A stretch of DNA of 64,000 nt from contig JAFCMP010000084.1 of NCBI GenBank assembly GCA_017506865.1, positions 186,001 to 250,000 on the forward strand. Direction: 5' to 3'. Positions 41,701 through 51,789 of the stretch are shown here, one piece after another. Both the position numbers and the translations under genes were made by a program. The notes under the pieces were generated by a model that saw only the letters and a program-made list of their open reading frames with translations, was not told the origin of the DNA and searched no databases. Each line of letters starts with the position of its first letter. Position 1 is the stretch's first letter. The stretch is from Tribonema minus (taxonomy: Eukaryota > Sar > Xanthophyceae > Tribonematales > Tribonemataceae).

Positions 41701-44700
41701 GTGCGTACAAGGGCAGGCGTGCGTATCAAGCAAAGCAGGAGCAGGAGATGATGAAGTGCCGCAGTTTGTGGTGACCCTGGCTGCATCACAGTCAATGAGC
41801 TAAAAGGCTTTTGCACTTGGAAGGGGTAGAGTTAGGGTTAGGGAAGGGCAGCCTCCCCGGTTCTGGAATGCCATGTCATTCACCCCCCCTTTACCTTGGC
41901 ATGATGATCTGGCGGCGAACGAAGCGTGCGGGCAAGGCGCGCGTGTGTTGATCTCTGTTGAGATATGGAACTCACTCATATCCTTGTATTTGATTGAGTT
42001 TCAGCACTCATCAGTTGCATGTTACGTGATGGCGTGCTTGCGACTCCTGCTGAGAATGGCCATTACATGACGGTAACATTTCTCTTGATTCTCCTGGGAA
42101 CTACTACTGTTGTCTCCCCTCTGCACTCCGTGTGCGTATATCTAAGGGTTATCAGCCTGTCTCAAAGTCTGCGGCCGCGTACAGACATGATGATGATGAG
42201 CAGCGCTGCACAGGACAGGTAAAGTATGTACACGGCAGGCGTGCGTGTCGAGCAAAGCAGGAGATGATGCAGCACCTGAGGTGTGGTGACCCTCGCTGTA
42301 CCACTGAGCTAAAAGGCTGCTGCACACCTGGAAACGCAGCCTTCCCCTTGGGGCATGTCAAGTGAGTGCCTCATAATCCGCTGACCTCAAAACTTATCAG
42401 GGAATGTGACAGCACCTGACAGACAGCTCTGGAGACCCATGTCACCACCCCCCCTTTACCTGGGCTTTGGTCCCTCAAGACCGCCAGGACGGGCAGCCAG
42501 GGTCACCACAGAGTGCTGTGTGTCGTACCATCACATGTCAATTATACATGTCAAAAGTAAAGTGCTGAAGAAAAGGGCACTGACCTGCGCCGTAAGCCCG
42601 TGCACAAAGGCGTTCGGGTGATGCACGTCGCTGCACACATCCACCTTCATCGCAAACAGCGCCCGCCCCTTCCAGTTCAAGTTGCCAAGTAAGTGAGATT
42701 GTTTCTCTCCTTTCATGTTTGCCTTTACACGCACTGACCTGCGCCGTCAGCCCGTGCACGAACGCATTAGGATGATGCACGTCGCTGCACACATCCGCCT
42801 TCGTGGCGAAAGGCGCGCGCCCCTTTCACTTCAAGATAAGTTGCCAAGTTCGTTCGTTTTTGCTTTCAAAAAAGCAAAGCACTGAAGAACTAGCACTGAC
42901 CTGCGCCGTGAGCCCGTGCACAAAGGCGTTAGGGTGATGCACATCACTGCACACGTCGGCCTTCGTGGCAAACGGCGCGCGCCCCTTGTTGAAGTTCAAG
43001 TTGGAGTTGCCAAGTATATTCATCTTAGAATATTGGCTTTACAAAAGAGCACTGACCTGCGCCGTGAGCCCGTGCACAAAGGCATTGGGGTGGTGCACGT
43101 CGCTGCACACGTCAGACTTCAGAGCAATCGGCGCGCGTGGCCCCATGCTGAACTTCAACTTCAACTTTCCAGGTTAATTCATTCATATTTGTGTGAGCAC
43201 TGACCTGCGCTGTGAGCCCGTGCACAAAGGCGTTAGGGTGATGCACGTCGCTGCAGACATCCGCCTTCGTGGCGAACGGCGCGCGCCCCTTGCTGAAGTA
43301 CGGCCACACCATATCACGTAGCGATATCCCCGTGACCCCATACAACTTGTGCACCTCCTCGTGATAGGGCTGAGCGCTGTCGTAGGTGAATGAGCGCCCC
43401 CAGAAGGAGATGCCGAATACGGCGGGGGTGGGGTCGGTGCCGGTGAGAACGGTGCGCGTGGCGAGTTCGTAGGGGAGGGAGCTGAAGGTGCCGTTCGGGA
43501 GGGTGTACTGGCCCTGGTCGTTGAGAGAGAACTCTGTGAAGCGATGATGCAGAAAGGGTGCACAGTAGATGCAAGCGTCAGTGATAATAATAATGCTGGC
43601 TCGTGTTGTATGCTACAACACGAGCTCGTAGGGGAGGGAGCTGAACGTGCGGTTGAGCAGGGTGTACTGGCCTAGGTCGTTGAGAGAGAACTCTGTGCCG
43701 TGAAGCAATGAGGCAGCAAGAGGGTGCGGCAGATGGAAGCGTTGGTGACAATTTTGACGCTGGTTGTCATAATTGTGGTGTACGTGAAGCAAGACGGTGA
43801 TGGTACAGTGAAGGCTTCCAGTGCATAGAAGCGTCAACGCTGTTTGCTGTCCGTCATGCTCTCACGTAGCTTTAGAGGTTGGTGTGCATGGTTTAACGTG
43901 AGGCAGATAATGATGCGGGCGGAGAGGGTACGCTGGCCCTGACATTCAGCTCAGGGAATTCTGAGAGTGAAGCGGCAGCAGCCATGGGCCGCAGGGAGTG
44001 TGACACAGTGTTGGCGAATGAGAGCGACGATACCCTGCATCTTGTGGCAAGAGTGATTAGAGGAGCTCATTCAGTCACGACGTTATGCTCTGGCACCACT
44101 GCTTGTATCTGCGCTCAAGTCCCAGCAGCAGCGCCACGCGCGATGCCTCCCCTCTCCCCCTCTCCCCCCTCTTTGAGCACTGACTACATAGGCTGTTTAA
44201 AGGCACCTCACGCAGCGACTGCTGTGGCACCGGTATAATGTCACAATGCTCAGCAGGCCAGCACGCACCTCCAGCGGCAGCACCGTGCTGAGCAATGCCT
44301 GCGCCTACTACCACTGCAGCCAAGCCCCGCGCGATTCATTGTAGCCCCCCACACCCTGAGCACTGACTTGCGCTGCCGATGGCAACTTGCACAGCGGCTA
44401 CAGTAGCGCTGGTCTGCTAGTAGTGGTACAGCATTCAGCTTCCGGGCCCACCATGAGGGTTAGAGTTAGCACGCATCTCCAGCGGCACCGTGCTGAGCAA
44501 TGCCTGCCCCTATGACCACTGCAGCCGAGCGTAGCTCGCAGCGGCGGGGGGCGCACAGCACCAGCGTCAGTGCGCGCCGCACTACTGCGCTCGAGCGTCA
44601 ACTACACACAGGCATCCTACACGCATACATTTTGATTGTCAGCATACCGCCCGCCATGATCATGGTTGTTGAAGATTGTTTTTGAGTTTGACTGCCTTGC

Positions 44701-47700
44701 TCATGCAGTGCAGTATGGTCAGTGCAACATGCGGTTGGCGCGACGCATTGTGATGATATGCTCAAGAAGCACGCGACCCCGTTCGTTAGCAATCATACTC
44801 CAAAGCTGCCTACAAACTTCAACGTACACATATTTGTGTACACATGCGCATGCACGAGCTGCTGCAATGTGTGTACGCATAGTGCACAGAGTCGTCAACA
44901 CCCCTTCCGCCGCCTCTTCTGCGCCAGCACAGATTGAGCAATTCGGGCCCTCACCCCCTGTGCAGTACATATATCTCAGCACTCTGTAACGTATCGAGCG
45001 CTGCTGCCATGCACCCCAAGTGCTCACTCACAGGTTGAGCGCTGCTGGCGTCCCCCCCACCCCCCCCTGGCATGGCAACATCACCGCGCCAACGTTCCGT
45101 ACTTGGCGGAGCACTGCTGCCATACAACATCAACTCCAGCGTCACGCAGCGCTCAACTCCAGCGGCATGGCCTCGGTAATGCGTCGAGCACCGGTGGCAC
45201 TCGCGCCAGTGCTGAGTCATAAGTTGAGCGCTGCTGCCATAAACTGTCAAGCATGGCAGTGCCCAGCTCTGACACCGTGACCCTCTTAACCCTAACCCTA
45301 ACTCAAACCACCGAGCAACCCGCACACACGCGGCGTCGCGTCAGCGCTGGTCATGTGTTGAGCACTGCTGCTGCTGCTGGGGCACTCCAGTTCGGCAGTG
45401 TCCAGCTTTGAGACCGTGTTATTCGCAACAAAGCAAGCACTGCTGGCACCAGCACTGGGCAGTGGGGTTGAGCACTGCTGCTGCTGCGCACTCACCAAGC
45501 ATCGCTGTGTCGAGCTCCGGCGCCATGCACAGTTGACACTTGCCCCAGCGCTAGATCACGCAGTGAGCACTTTAGCGTACTCACCATTGGCGCCGGCGCA
45601 TCTGTGCAACGAGCTGAGCACTGTCTTCACTCAATCATTGAGCGCTACAGACACTCGACAGCGTATCATGCGCCAACGCTCCGCAACTGAGCGCTGCTGC
45701 TCGCATGGCCATGTCAAGCTCCGGCGCCATGACGGCGCGCGCACAAAGATCCAGCATCAGCGCTCAAGTATGATTTGTAACCGCCACTGTAGCTGCTGGT
45801 ACTCACTGCACATGGCGACGTCTCATGCCTACGCCGTAGTTTATGCACTGTTCAAACACTCACTCCAGTGCTCCGCGAACAAATGACGATGAGCATGGCC
45901 TCTGCAAATGGCACTCACCGAGCATGGCAATGTCGAGCTCCGGCGCCATGACCGCGCGCGTACAGAGCCCTAGCGTCAGCGCCCCGTGCGACGCGCGCGC
46001 CGTTGTGCATGCGCACCGACACCATATGAGTGTTCACCCCTTGTTTCATGAAGTAACCACCGCTGCAGAGCACTCACTCACCGAGCATGGCAATGTCGAG
46101 CTCCGGCGCCATGACCGCGCGTGCGCACAGCCCCAGCGTCAGCGCGCCGTGCGATGCGCGCGCGCCGTTGTGCATGCGCACCTGCGCGCGCGGGCAGAGG
46201 TGGCTCAGCAGCGCGCTGAAGTTGCCCGCCCACGAGTCGTCGTGCTCGGTGATGGAGCCGCCGATGGCGCCCACGTTGATGTCCGCGCCGGGCGTCACGC
46301 ACTTAAGGAAGACATTCCGCAGTTGAGCTTCGGTGCTGGCGCCGGCGACCCTGGCGCACGTACATACATACATTCAAACATGCATACATGGGGGGCGCAA
46401 GATGAGATGTCAGCATATGTGGAAGTAATGGATGGCTAGATTATGAGTGGGCGTAGGGAGCACAATGCACTTGAGGAAGACGTTCCGCAGTTGCGCTTCG
46501 GTGCTGGCGCCGGCGACCCTGGCGTGCGTGCATACATGCATGAGGGGGGGCAAGATGAGATATGTGTCACAATGGATGGCATGATTGCGGGGGAGCACAA
46601 TGCACTTGAGGACGACGTTCCGCCGTTGCGCTTCGGTGCTGGCGCGCCGGCCACCCTGGCATGCACACATACATGGGGGCGGGGGGGGGAGGGGGGATGT
46701 CAGGGTATGTGGCACAACGGATGGCGTGGTTGTGAGTGAAGCGTGGGAGCATGATGCGCTGGAGGAAGTTGTTTTGGCTATTGAACACCGTGCTGGGACA
46801 GCGACCCTGCACACGAGCGCATGCAGAGATGATGGCACAGTGTGACGGTGTGTGGCCAGGCTGTGCAACGACTACGAGTGTGTGGCAATGCTTTACAAGC
46901 GGGCGATTACGAGGCACTTGAGGCACATGGACATTCCGCAGCTGTGTCCCTAACCCTAAAACCTAACCTAACCCTAACCCTAAGCTGGCGCCGGCCACCC
47001 TGTACGATGTGCATGAACACGTGCAGTTTTGGGGCAGTCATTTGTGTTGTCACAGCGTGCAACAAATTAGCGTGAGCGAATCGTCGACTTGAAGATGACA
47101 TATATGATATACCGCAACTGCGCTTCAGTGCCGGCGGCGGCCACGCTGGCATGCACATGTGGCCAGGTGCACGCACACAAAAAATGAGTGGCAGCGTGTC
47201 GTAACCACATTAGCGTAGTGGATTGCGTGAGGGAAGCTGGCGAGCACAGCGCCCTACTTAGAGAAAGACGCTGCGCAGCTGAGCTTTGAAGCCGGCGCCA
47301 GCCACTGGGCATGCCTACATTGCGTTTTGCAAGTGGAGACACCAGCGAAGGCGTTTGGCACAACTGCATGACTGAAAAGCGAAGGGAGGGCAGTGCATCA
47401 GGGCACAAAGTGCAGACACACAAGATGTGGCGTTGCTCGCCCCCCGCATATGCTGGCGCTGTCAGTCGTGCAGCGCGGCAGTACGTGGGACAGTACAGCG
47501 GCAGTTCAGCGAACTCTGTTTGGGCATGCGCCAGTTACCCTTTTATATGAACAGATGATTTCTGGATCGGCACAGAGATATACATTGTACGTGTGGCATC
47601 ATGCTTGGGCAGATGTTGCAGAACTGAACCAAAGCTTTGATTTCAAGGCTGCTGTGCTGAAGCCCTTCACGGGCCATTGTAAGTGTGAAGTGACAGCAGA

Positions 47701-48741
47701 CAGGTAGCATTCACAGCACAGAATTTGCAAGAGCATATATTGGCTTTGAGCAGCGTATGTACGTCAACTTGACAGCGATGTGTGCGACCATCGGCATTGA
47801 GCAAAATGCGATTGGTCGTACCCCGGGCAGTGTTTGTTTGAAGAAGGCCCACAAGAGGGAGATTGCAGCACAATATGCTGCTACAGTACTTCGAACATTC
47901 TATCAGCACGGGCCAAATGTAGAGCTGCACCAGGCACTGCCAGCTTGACCACGGTCCATGACCGACTGGACTGCGATCTCGAAAACTTTCCTCCACTGGC
48001 TCCATGCAAGCTACAAGCTTGCAGTCGTTAACGTGGAGAATCCCATGTGCATGACCAGAGCAGCTGGCCTGCAGCCTACTTTGGGCAGACTGGTAGAAGA
48101 ATGGAAGTGGTATGCCTCAGCATGCGGAAGTCTACTGCAGATGATGCGTCAAGCCGGTGTGGCGCTCTAGGTTTAGGGTTAGGGTCAGGCGCAGGTGCTC
48201 GGTGAGGGCAACCGGCAAATTCAATGTGACTTGACCGATTTCATCATTGTTCGCGGTTCGTGAATCCACGTTGTACGATGCAATCCATGTTGCAACCACC
48301 AGCCCCAGCTCAGCTACGACATTCCCGCATCCACTGCCTTCTTGGCCAAGCATGCCAAGAAATGTGTAGGAGAGACTATTTATGCGGAAATCGCCATCGC
48401 CATAACTGAAAGAGAGACAATACCACCATCTTAGAGAACTGGAGTGAACTGAAACAAACTTCCCCATGAAACGACGCTCACCTCAAACTCTTCTCCAGCA
48501 GCATATCCGGTGGGTACTTCTCCCTGAGATTCGCAGCAAACTGCTCCGCAAAGGCATCCGTCGCCTTCATGTCCAGAGAGTCAATAGGCACGCCGCTGGC
48601 AGCAGTGGAGGGCACTGATACATCGTCTGAACGCACGTGCACCTCCATCTTGACCTCTGGCGTGCTCAGACAGCATCGCAGTATTGCGGCCACCAGCAGT
48701 AGTGCGAGCGGCCGCAGCAGCACATGCCGCGATGCCATCAT
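38782..48741 (-). CDS. Secreted or membrane-anchored SGNH hydrolase-like protein, six core exons plus tandem cassette exons
   Basis: Core exons: 48,482-48,741; 46,082-46,350; 43,205-43,533; 41,337-41,597; 39,309-39,611; 38,782-38,856. All GT-AG, phases agree, total 1,497 nt (498 aa). The N-terminus is a signal peptide or anchor (MMASRHVLLRPLALLLVAAI). SGNH/GDSL blocks follow in order: GAIGGSIT with nucleophile Ser119; MHNGA with Asn148; DIAMLEFSLND; GISLRDMVWPYF; and DVHHPNAFVHGLTAQ with Asp272/His275. The LEFSLND block is created by joining exons 2 and 3, which supports the model. The C-terminal ~210 residues (exons 4-6) are a beta-rich extension ending HPDCARKAKGMCDGFYSL. Likely an esterase or acyl-hydrolase acting on glycans in the secretory pathway or wall. 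Introns are packed with copies of exon edges. A frame at about 48,230-48,405 (SYGDGDFRINSLSYTFLGML) has a good acceptor and may be an extra exon. Confidence 0.82.
39757..40705 (-). repeat. Ghost array of SGNH exon 5 acceptor edge
   Basis: The exon 5 start with its acceptor (plus-strand core TCTCCGCCCACTGCCTGAGG) recurs at about 39,757, 39,919, 40,077, 40,268, 40,420 and 40,686, spacing ~150-190 nt where regular. Intervening intron text (TGTGACGAAG(C/T)GAGTGCAGG, GCTGTGTAG) is repeated as well. Copies decay with distance from the true exon. Confidence 0.85.
41062..41290 (-). repeat. Ghost array of SGNH exon 4 donor edge
   Basis: The last ~55 nt of exon 4 with its donor (plus-strand TACCTGTATGCACTGCGGGA ... 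CAGCCGACGGCGTGCGTCAG at 41,335-41,392) is repeated at about 41,226-41,285, 41,170-41,224 and 41,066-41,120. All three are degraded. Confidence 0.85.
41831..41843. repeat. Short interstitial TTAGGG run (SGNH gene intron)
   Basis: GTTAGGGTTAGGG, two units. Confidence 0.7.
42585..43143 (-). CDS. Four tandem cassette-exon copies of the SGNH catalytic Asp-His segment
   Basis: Four copies of the last 28 codons of core exon 3 (native 43,205-43,288) stand in the following intron: 43,057-43,143 (29 codons), 42,901-42,984, 42,739-42,822 and 42,585-42,668 (28 codons each). All are open in phase 0 and end in CAG|GTCAGTG donors. The last three begin right after an AAG that could act as acceptor; the first has ATG there and its acceptor is unclear. 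The second and third encode exactly the native peptide (GRAPFATKADVC ... VHGLTAQ) with 7 and 8 synonymous changes and no amino-acid change; the fourth has three replacements. Being 0-0 phased, each could be included or exchanged without frame loss. I read them as functional tandem exons; transcript data are needed to show use. Confidence 0.65.
44250..46020 (-). repeat. Ghost array of SGNH exon 2 donor edge
   Basis: The 3' end of exon 2 with donor (plus-strand CTCACCGAGCATGGCAATGT CGAGCTCCGGCGCCATGACC) is copied almost perfectly at 45,911-46,020, less well at 45,701-45,768 and 45,488-45,556, and as weak traces (GAGC(G/A)CTGCTGCCAT, CTCCAGCGGCA) back to about 44,250. The best copy differs from the exon by a net indel and a few substitutions. 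Confidence 0.8.
45287..45304. repeat. Interstitial CCCTAA run (SGNH gene intron)
   Basis: TAACCCTAACCCTAACTC, two to three units inside the exon-edge ghost array. Confidence 0.75.
46440..47305 (-). repeat. Ghost array of SGNH exon 2 acceptor edge
   Basis: The start of exon 2 (peptide VAGASTEAQLRNVFLKC) recurs at about 46,465-46,530 (identical peptide), 46,590-46,655 (STEAQRRNVVLKC), 46,745-46,800, 46,905-46,945, 47,080-47,140 (AGTEAQLRYIIYVIFK) and 47,262-47,305 (FKAQLRSVFL). They become less exonic with distance upstream. CATACATACATG-type runs separate the nearest copies. Confidence 0.85.
46949..46984. repeat. Interstitial CCCTAA run (SGNH gene intron)
   Basis: Four to five imperfect CCCTAA units, including the variants CCTAAAA and CCTAA, again between ghost exon edges. 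Confidence 0.8.
47580..48170 (+). pseudogene. Unrecognised broken reading frame inside SGNH intron 1
   Basis: Protein-like plus-strand sequence in pieces: FDFKAAVLKPFTGHCKCEV in one frame, then after a shift near 47,700 EFARAYIGFEQRMYVNLTAM and KKAHKREIAAQYAATVLRTF, a TGA at about 47,946, and in the same frame TDWTAISKTFLHWLHASYKL to a final stop at 48,170. It runs antisense to the SGNH gene. Composition and continuity suggest a decayed coding sequence, perhaps of a mobile element, but I do not recognise the family. Confidence 0.4.
48172..48187. repeat. Short interstitial TTAGGG run
   Basis: TTTAGGGTTAGGGTCAGG-type run directly after the stop codon of an unrecognised plus-strand reading frame and inside SGNH intron 1. 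Confidence 0.7.
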
Positions 48742-49145
48742 AGGCTCTCTGCCCTCTCCCTTTTCAGCGAGCTTCACTCGAAGGCAACAACTTCAATTTT
48801 GCAAGGTAAAGTTGAAGTTGCCGTGCAAAGTTCAGGTAGCGAGAAGAAACGAAGGCAGGGCACCAGAGCAGGGCAGCAGAAGCGCTGTTTTACGACATGA
48901 TGGAGAACATATGCCAGAAGCGGGTTCGACTGAGGTAGACTGAAGCGGCTGCTCTGGAAGATCCAGGCTCACATTCGCATGCTGCTTCGCAGCTGCGAGC
49001 GGCAGTCTGCGGTTTTGTTTCAAGCATGCAGGCAGCGCACAGCGTCAACAAGGGCAAAGGACGAGCAAAAGGTGTCGTGGATCACTTCAGAATCTGTTGA
49101 GCGCGTGGGAGCAGTTGGCGCCACGGGTTGACGAAAGAGTTTGGG
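48742..49145. promoter_or_regulatory. Divergent intergenic region between SGNH and GT25 genes
   Basis: Only ~404 bp separate the two start codons, which point away from each other, so both promoters must lie here. I see the recurrent motif AAAGTTGAAGTTGCC at 48,808-48,822 but no TATA box or other named element. Confidence 0.5.
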
Positions 49146-50705
49146 ATGCTGTTTCGACGAAGGTGCGACGTATTATTCTGCTGCTGCTTGTGGCTGTGGC
49201 AGGGCAGTGCAGTCAGCGAAACCTTGCAGGCTGCTGCACCGGTTCTGCACGTCTTTTACATCAATCTGGAGCGCAGCTCAGACCGCAAGAACCATACGGA
49301 GCGATGGCTGCATCAAGAGGGATTCGGGTCCAGCCAAATGAAGCGCGTGGACGCTATTGACGCGCAGAGCTTCAACAGCACGGAGATCACCAATGAACTG
49401 ACGCTGCAGGTGCAGCTGCCGTGCCTTCAAGTGCGAGCATTCATGCTTGGATCCTGGTCTCACCCACCCGTCCTGGCTGCAGGCCTGAGCCACGCAAAGG
49501 CAGTCGCTGTGGCGTACGCAATGGGAGTATCACAAGCTCTGATACTGGAGGATGACATGGAGCCAGTCCCATTGAGTAACACGGAGAACGTCAACAGACC
49601 TGCGGAGTTGTCGACATGGCGCTACATCGAATACATCACTGATACACTACCTGCAGGCTGGCAGGTGCTGCAGCTGTCGTCACTGGTGTACACCAAGGAG
49701 AAAGCGGACCTGCTTGGTGCTGAAATCAGGAGTGGGCGGCTATGGTCGCACCGTGATCGGTGCAGCGGAGCGTCGCTGACGGTATGGGGAGCTGGCGCGT
49801 ACATCATCAGCAGGGATGGTATGGAGGCATTCCTCGGCAGGTACGCCAGGCCAATCTTGCGTGCCAGCGTCACAGATGCAAAGGCCTTCTGTGGACGAAT
49901 TGATCTCAGGCAGTCAGCTGTTGGTGTAGTCCCAGACATGCTGATGTATGACTTCAAGCAGGTGTACGTCAGTCACTTGCCCGTATTTCGGCCGGCCCCT
50001 GACATTTCAGCACAGTCAACGGTTCAGGCTGAGTACACTTCATTTTTGGAAGGGCTGCTCAGCGGAGACTGGCTGCAAGAAGCTCGCAGGCTGGCAGTGA
50101 GCATCGCGGCACCAGCCGCAGCTGCTGCAGGCAGCGCGGGTGCAGATGCGACCAGCGGCAACAGCTGTCCAATGCCGCTTGCAGCAGAGGAGACATGCAG
50201 TGATTGCGCCGGCGATAGTCATGGCAGCCTTCCGCGTCGTGCATTTATTCTGTTCCCCGACCTGCTCCTGCACGGTCATCACAACAAAGTCGCGCACGCT
50301 GGCTTGCCTGTCTCTGAACAACCCGTGGACGTTACTTCAACAGCAGACAGGCTGCGTTTCTACGCGCTGGTGGACAGTGTTGATGCGCGGGCGACGCCAC
50401 TGTGGCGGCAGCTGCTCAGTACGTACTTCAGCGAATGTGGTCTGCCAACTACTGCGACGTTGTCGTTTGACCGCAATGCGGCGCACCAGACCGCAGGTCC
50501 GTCGCTGACTGTGTTGGTGCCCCTGTCGGCCATGCTGAGGGGTATCCATCTCTCGCCACAGGCCACAGACATGGAGGCTGTGGCTGTAGCGAATTCATTC
50601 TGCAGGGTGTTCCTATCATTCACAGATCCCACCGACTGTATACAACGCATGGCCATACTGCTGCTCAGCAGTCTGCAGTTGGCCACCAGTTCTTCCACTC
50701 AATGA
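49146..50705 (+). CDS. Glycosyltransferase family 25 protein, single exon
   Basis: 519 aa from ATG 49,146; the frame is open further upstream but without ATG. The N-terminus has basic residues and a short hydrophobic stretch (CDVLFCCCLWLWQG), a signal peptide or type II anchor. The GT25 domain occupies about residues 30-290: VFYINLERSSDRKNHTERWL, PPVLAAGLSHAKAVAVAYAM, the acidic metal/nucleotide-binding motif ALILEDDMEP, and WGAGAYIISRDGMEAFL. Family members move hexoses, for example galactose onto hydroxylysine or LPS sugars; the acceptor cannot be told from sequence. The C-terminal ~200 residues (a Cys pair in ETCSDCAGD, then RLRFYALVDSVDARATPLWR) match no domain I know. It is intronless in an intron-rich neighbourhood and divergent from the SGNH gene, so a shared secretory role is plausible but inferred. 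Confidence 0.85.
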   Translation: MLFRRRCDVLFCCCLWLWQGSAVSETLQAAAPVLHVFYINLERSSDRKNHTERWLHQEGFGSSQMKRVDAIDAQSFNSTEITNELTLQVQLPCLQVRAFMLGSWSHPPVLAAGLSHAKAVAVAYAMGVSQALILEDDMEPVPLSNTENVNRPAELSTWRYIEYITDTLPAGWQVLQLSSLVYTKEKADLLGAEIRSGRLWSHRDRCSGASLTVWGAGAYIISRDGMEAFLGRYARPILRASVTDAKAFCGRIDLRQSAVGVVPDMLMYDFKQVYVSHLPVFRPAPDISAQSTVQAEYTSFLEGLLSGDWLQEARRLAVSIAAPAAAAAGSAGADATSGNSCPMPLAAEETCSDCAGDSHGSLPRRAFILFPDLLLHGHHNKVAHAGLPVSEQPVDVTSTADRLRFYALVDSVDARATPLWRQLLSTYFSECGLPTTATLSFDRNAAHQTAGPSLTVLVPLSAMLRGIHLSPQATDMEAVAVANSFCRVFLSFTDPTDCIQRMAILLLSSLQLATSSSTQ

Positions 50706-51513
50706 GACATCCGTGGCATGCGTCAAGTGCATTTCAACCTCTCTTCTCTCTGCCTTTGAAACCAAGCGGAACCAAGGCGGGGCAGTGTGCAGCGGAAGCG
50801 ATGCTGTCGTACAACATAATGCTAGACATGTGTAAGCAGCGGTTGCGATTCAGGTAGCCTGGAGCTGCTGCTCTGTTTCACGGCTGCGGAGCAGTCTGCT
50901 GTTTCTGGTGCTAGGCCACGGCGACGAATCTGCACATCATGCTGGACTTGTTTCGCATGCGAAATACATCAACTTGTCAGCTTGTGTACCCACCAGGTTT
51001 TTGTAGGCATTTGACAAGCCAGCATCGCAGCCTTTTTCTGTGAGCAGCTTCACCCACGGGCAGGATCACGGTGTGCATGCAGTAACTTGGTGTCGTGTCT
51101 GCAATTTGAAGTCATGACTTGGGCATGTACTATTAATTTCACTTCGCAAGGGGCGCGAAAAGCCCTCTCTTTGGATGTGCACTCAATGCAACATTCCTTC
51201 TCTGAAGAGAGACTCAAACGCAAACAGGCTTCCCCCTCTTCACACTACCACCAACACCCCACAACCAAACCCTACTTAGGGTTGCCCAGCCGCGAGGCAC
51301 ACTTGTCCCGTCTTGGAAAAGATTTATGCAGGCCTGGGTCGCCTTTGACAGCGCCCAGATGTACTTTTTATTAATTCTCGCTCAGGGCGCGAAAAAGCCC
51401 AGATGATTGGCATCTAGCTGTAAGGAATCTACATGTCGTATGACAGTCTGAAAGTGTCGCAACGACAACCACTCACACGCCGCCGCCGCCAAATGGCATC
51501 TCGGGGTCCTCCC
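50706..51513. other. 3' flank of GT25, no gene seen
   Basis: No coding exon recognised. GGCGCGAAAAGCCC-type text occurs at 51,151-51,170 and again as GGGCGCGAAAAAGCCC at 51,386-51,402. A phrase CCAGATGTACTTTT(T)ATTA at 51,355 recurs at 51,740, suggesting small repeat remnants. Confidence 0.4.
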
Positions 51514-51789
51514 CTACGTCCTCCTCCATGTGCCCCCCCCCCCGGATTCTGCCATGTGTGTCATGACACGGCCAGAGTACGCCATGTGGAGCGCTGCCGA
51601 CAGTGCCGAGCGTAAGCGCGCCAGGGCGATGCCCTTGAGAGCTTTAGGGCGCGCTCCTCCGGGCACTGACATCCTGCTGGCATACTCCGTCGCCACAGCC
51701 TCCAGCAGCTTCCGCCCCTGCTCCCCGATGCTGCCAAATGACCCAGATGTACTTTTATTATATTCCACTTGTGGCTGTGGAAATGCCAT
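51514..51789 (-). pseudogene. Possible retroelement C-terminal fragment
   Basis: A 91-codon frame reads SGSFGSIGEQGRKLLEAVAT and ALKGIALARLRSALSAALHM. The pattern G-x-F-G-x-x-G followed by a leucine/alanine-rich helical end resembles the tail of reverse-transcriptase polyproteins common in algal genomes, but it is not homologous to the LINE at 19.9-26.8 kb. No RT motifs are present. The call is tentative. Confidence 0.3.
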
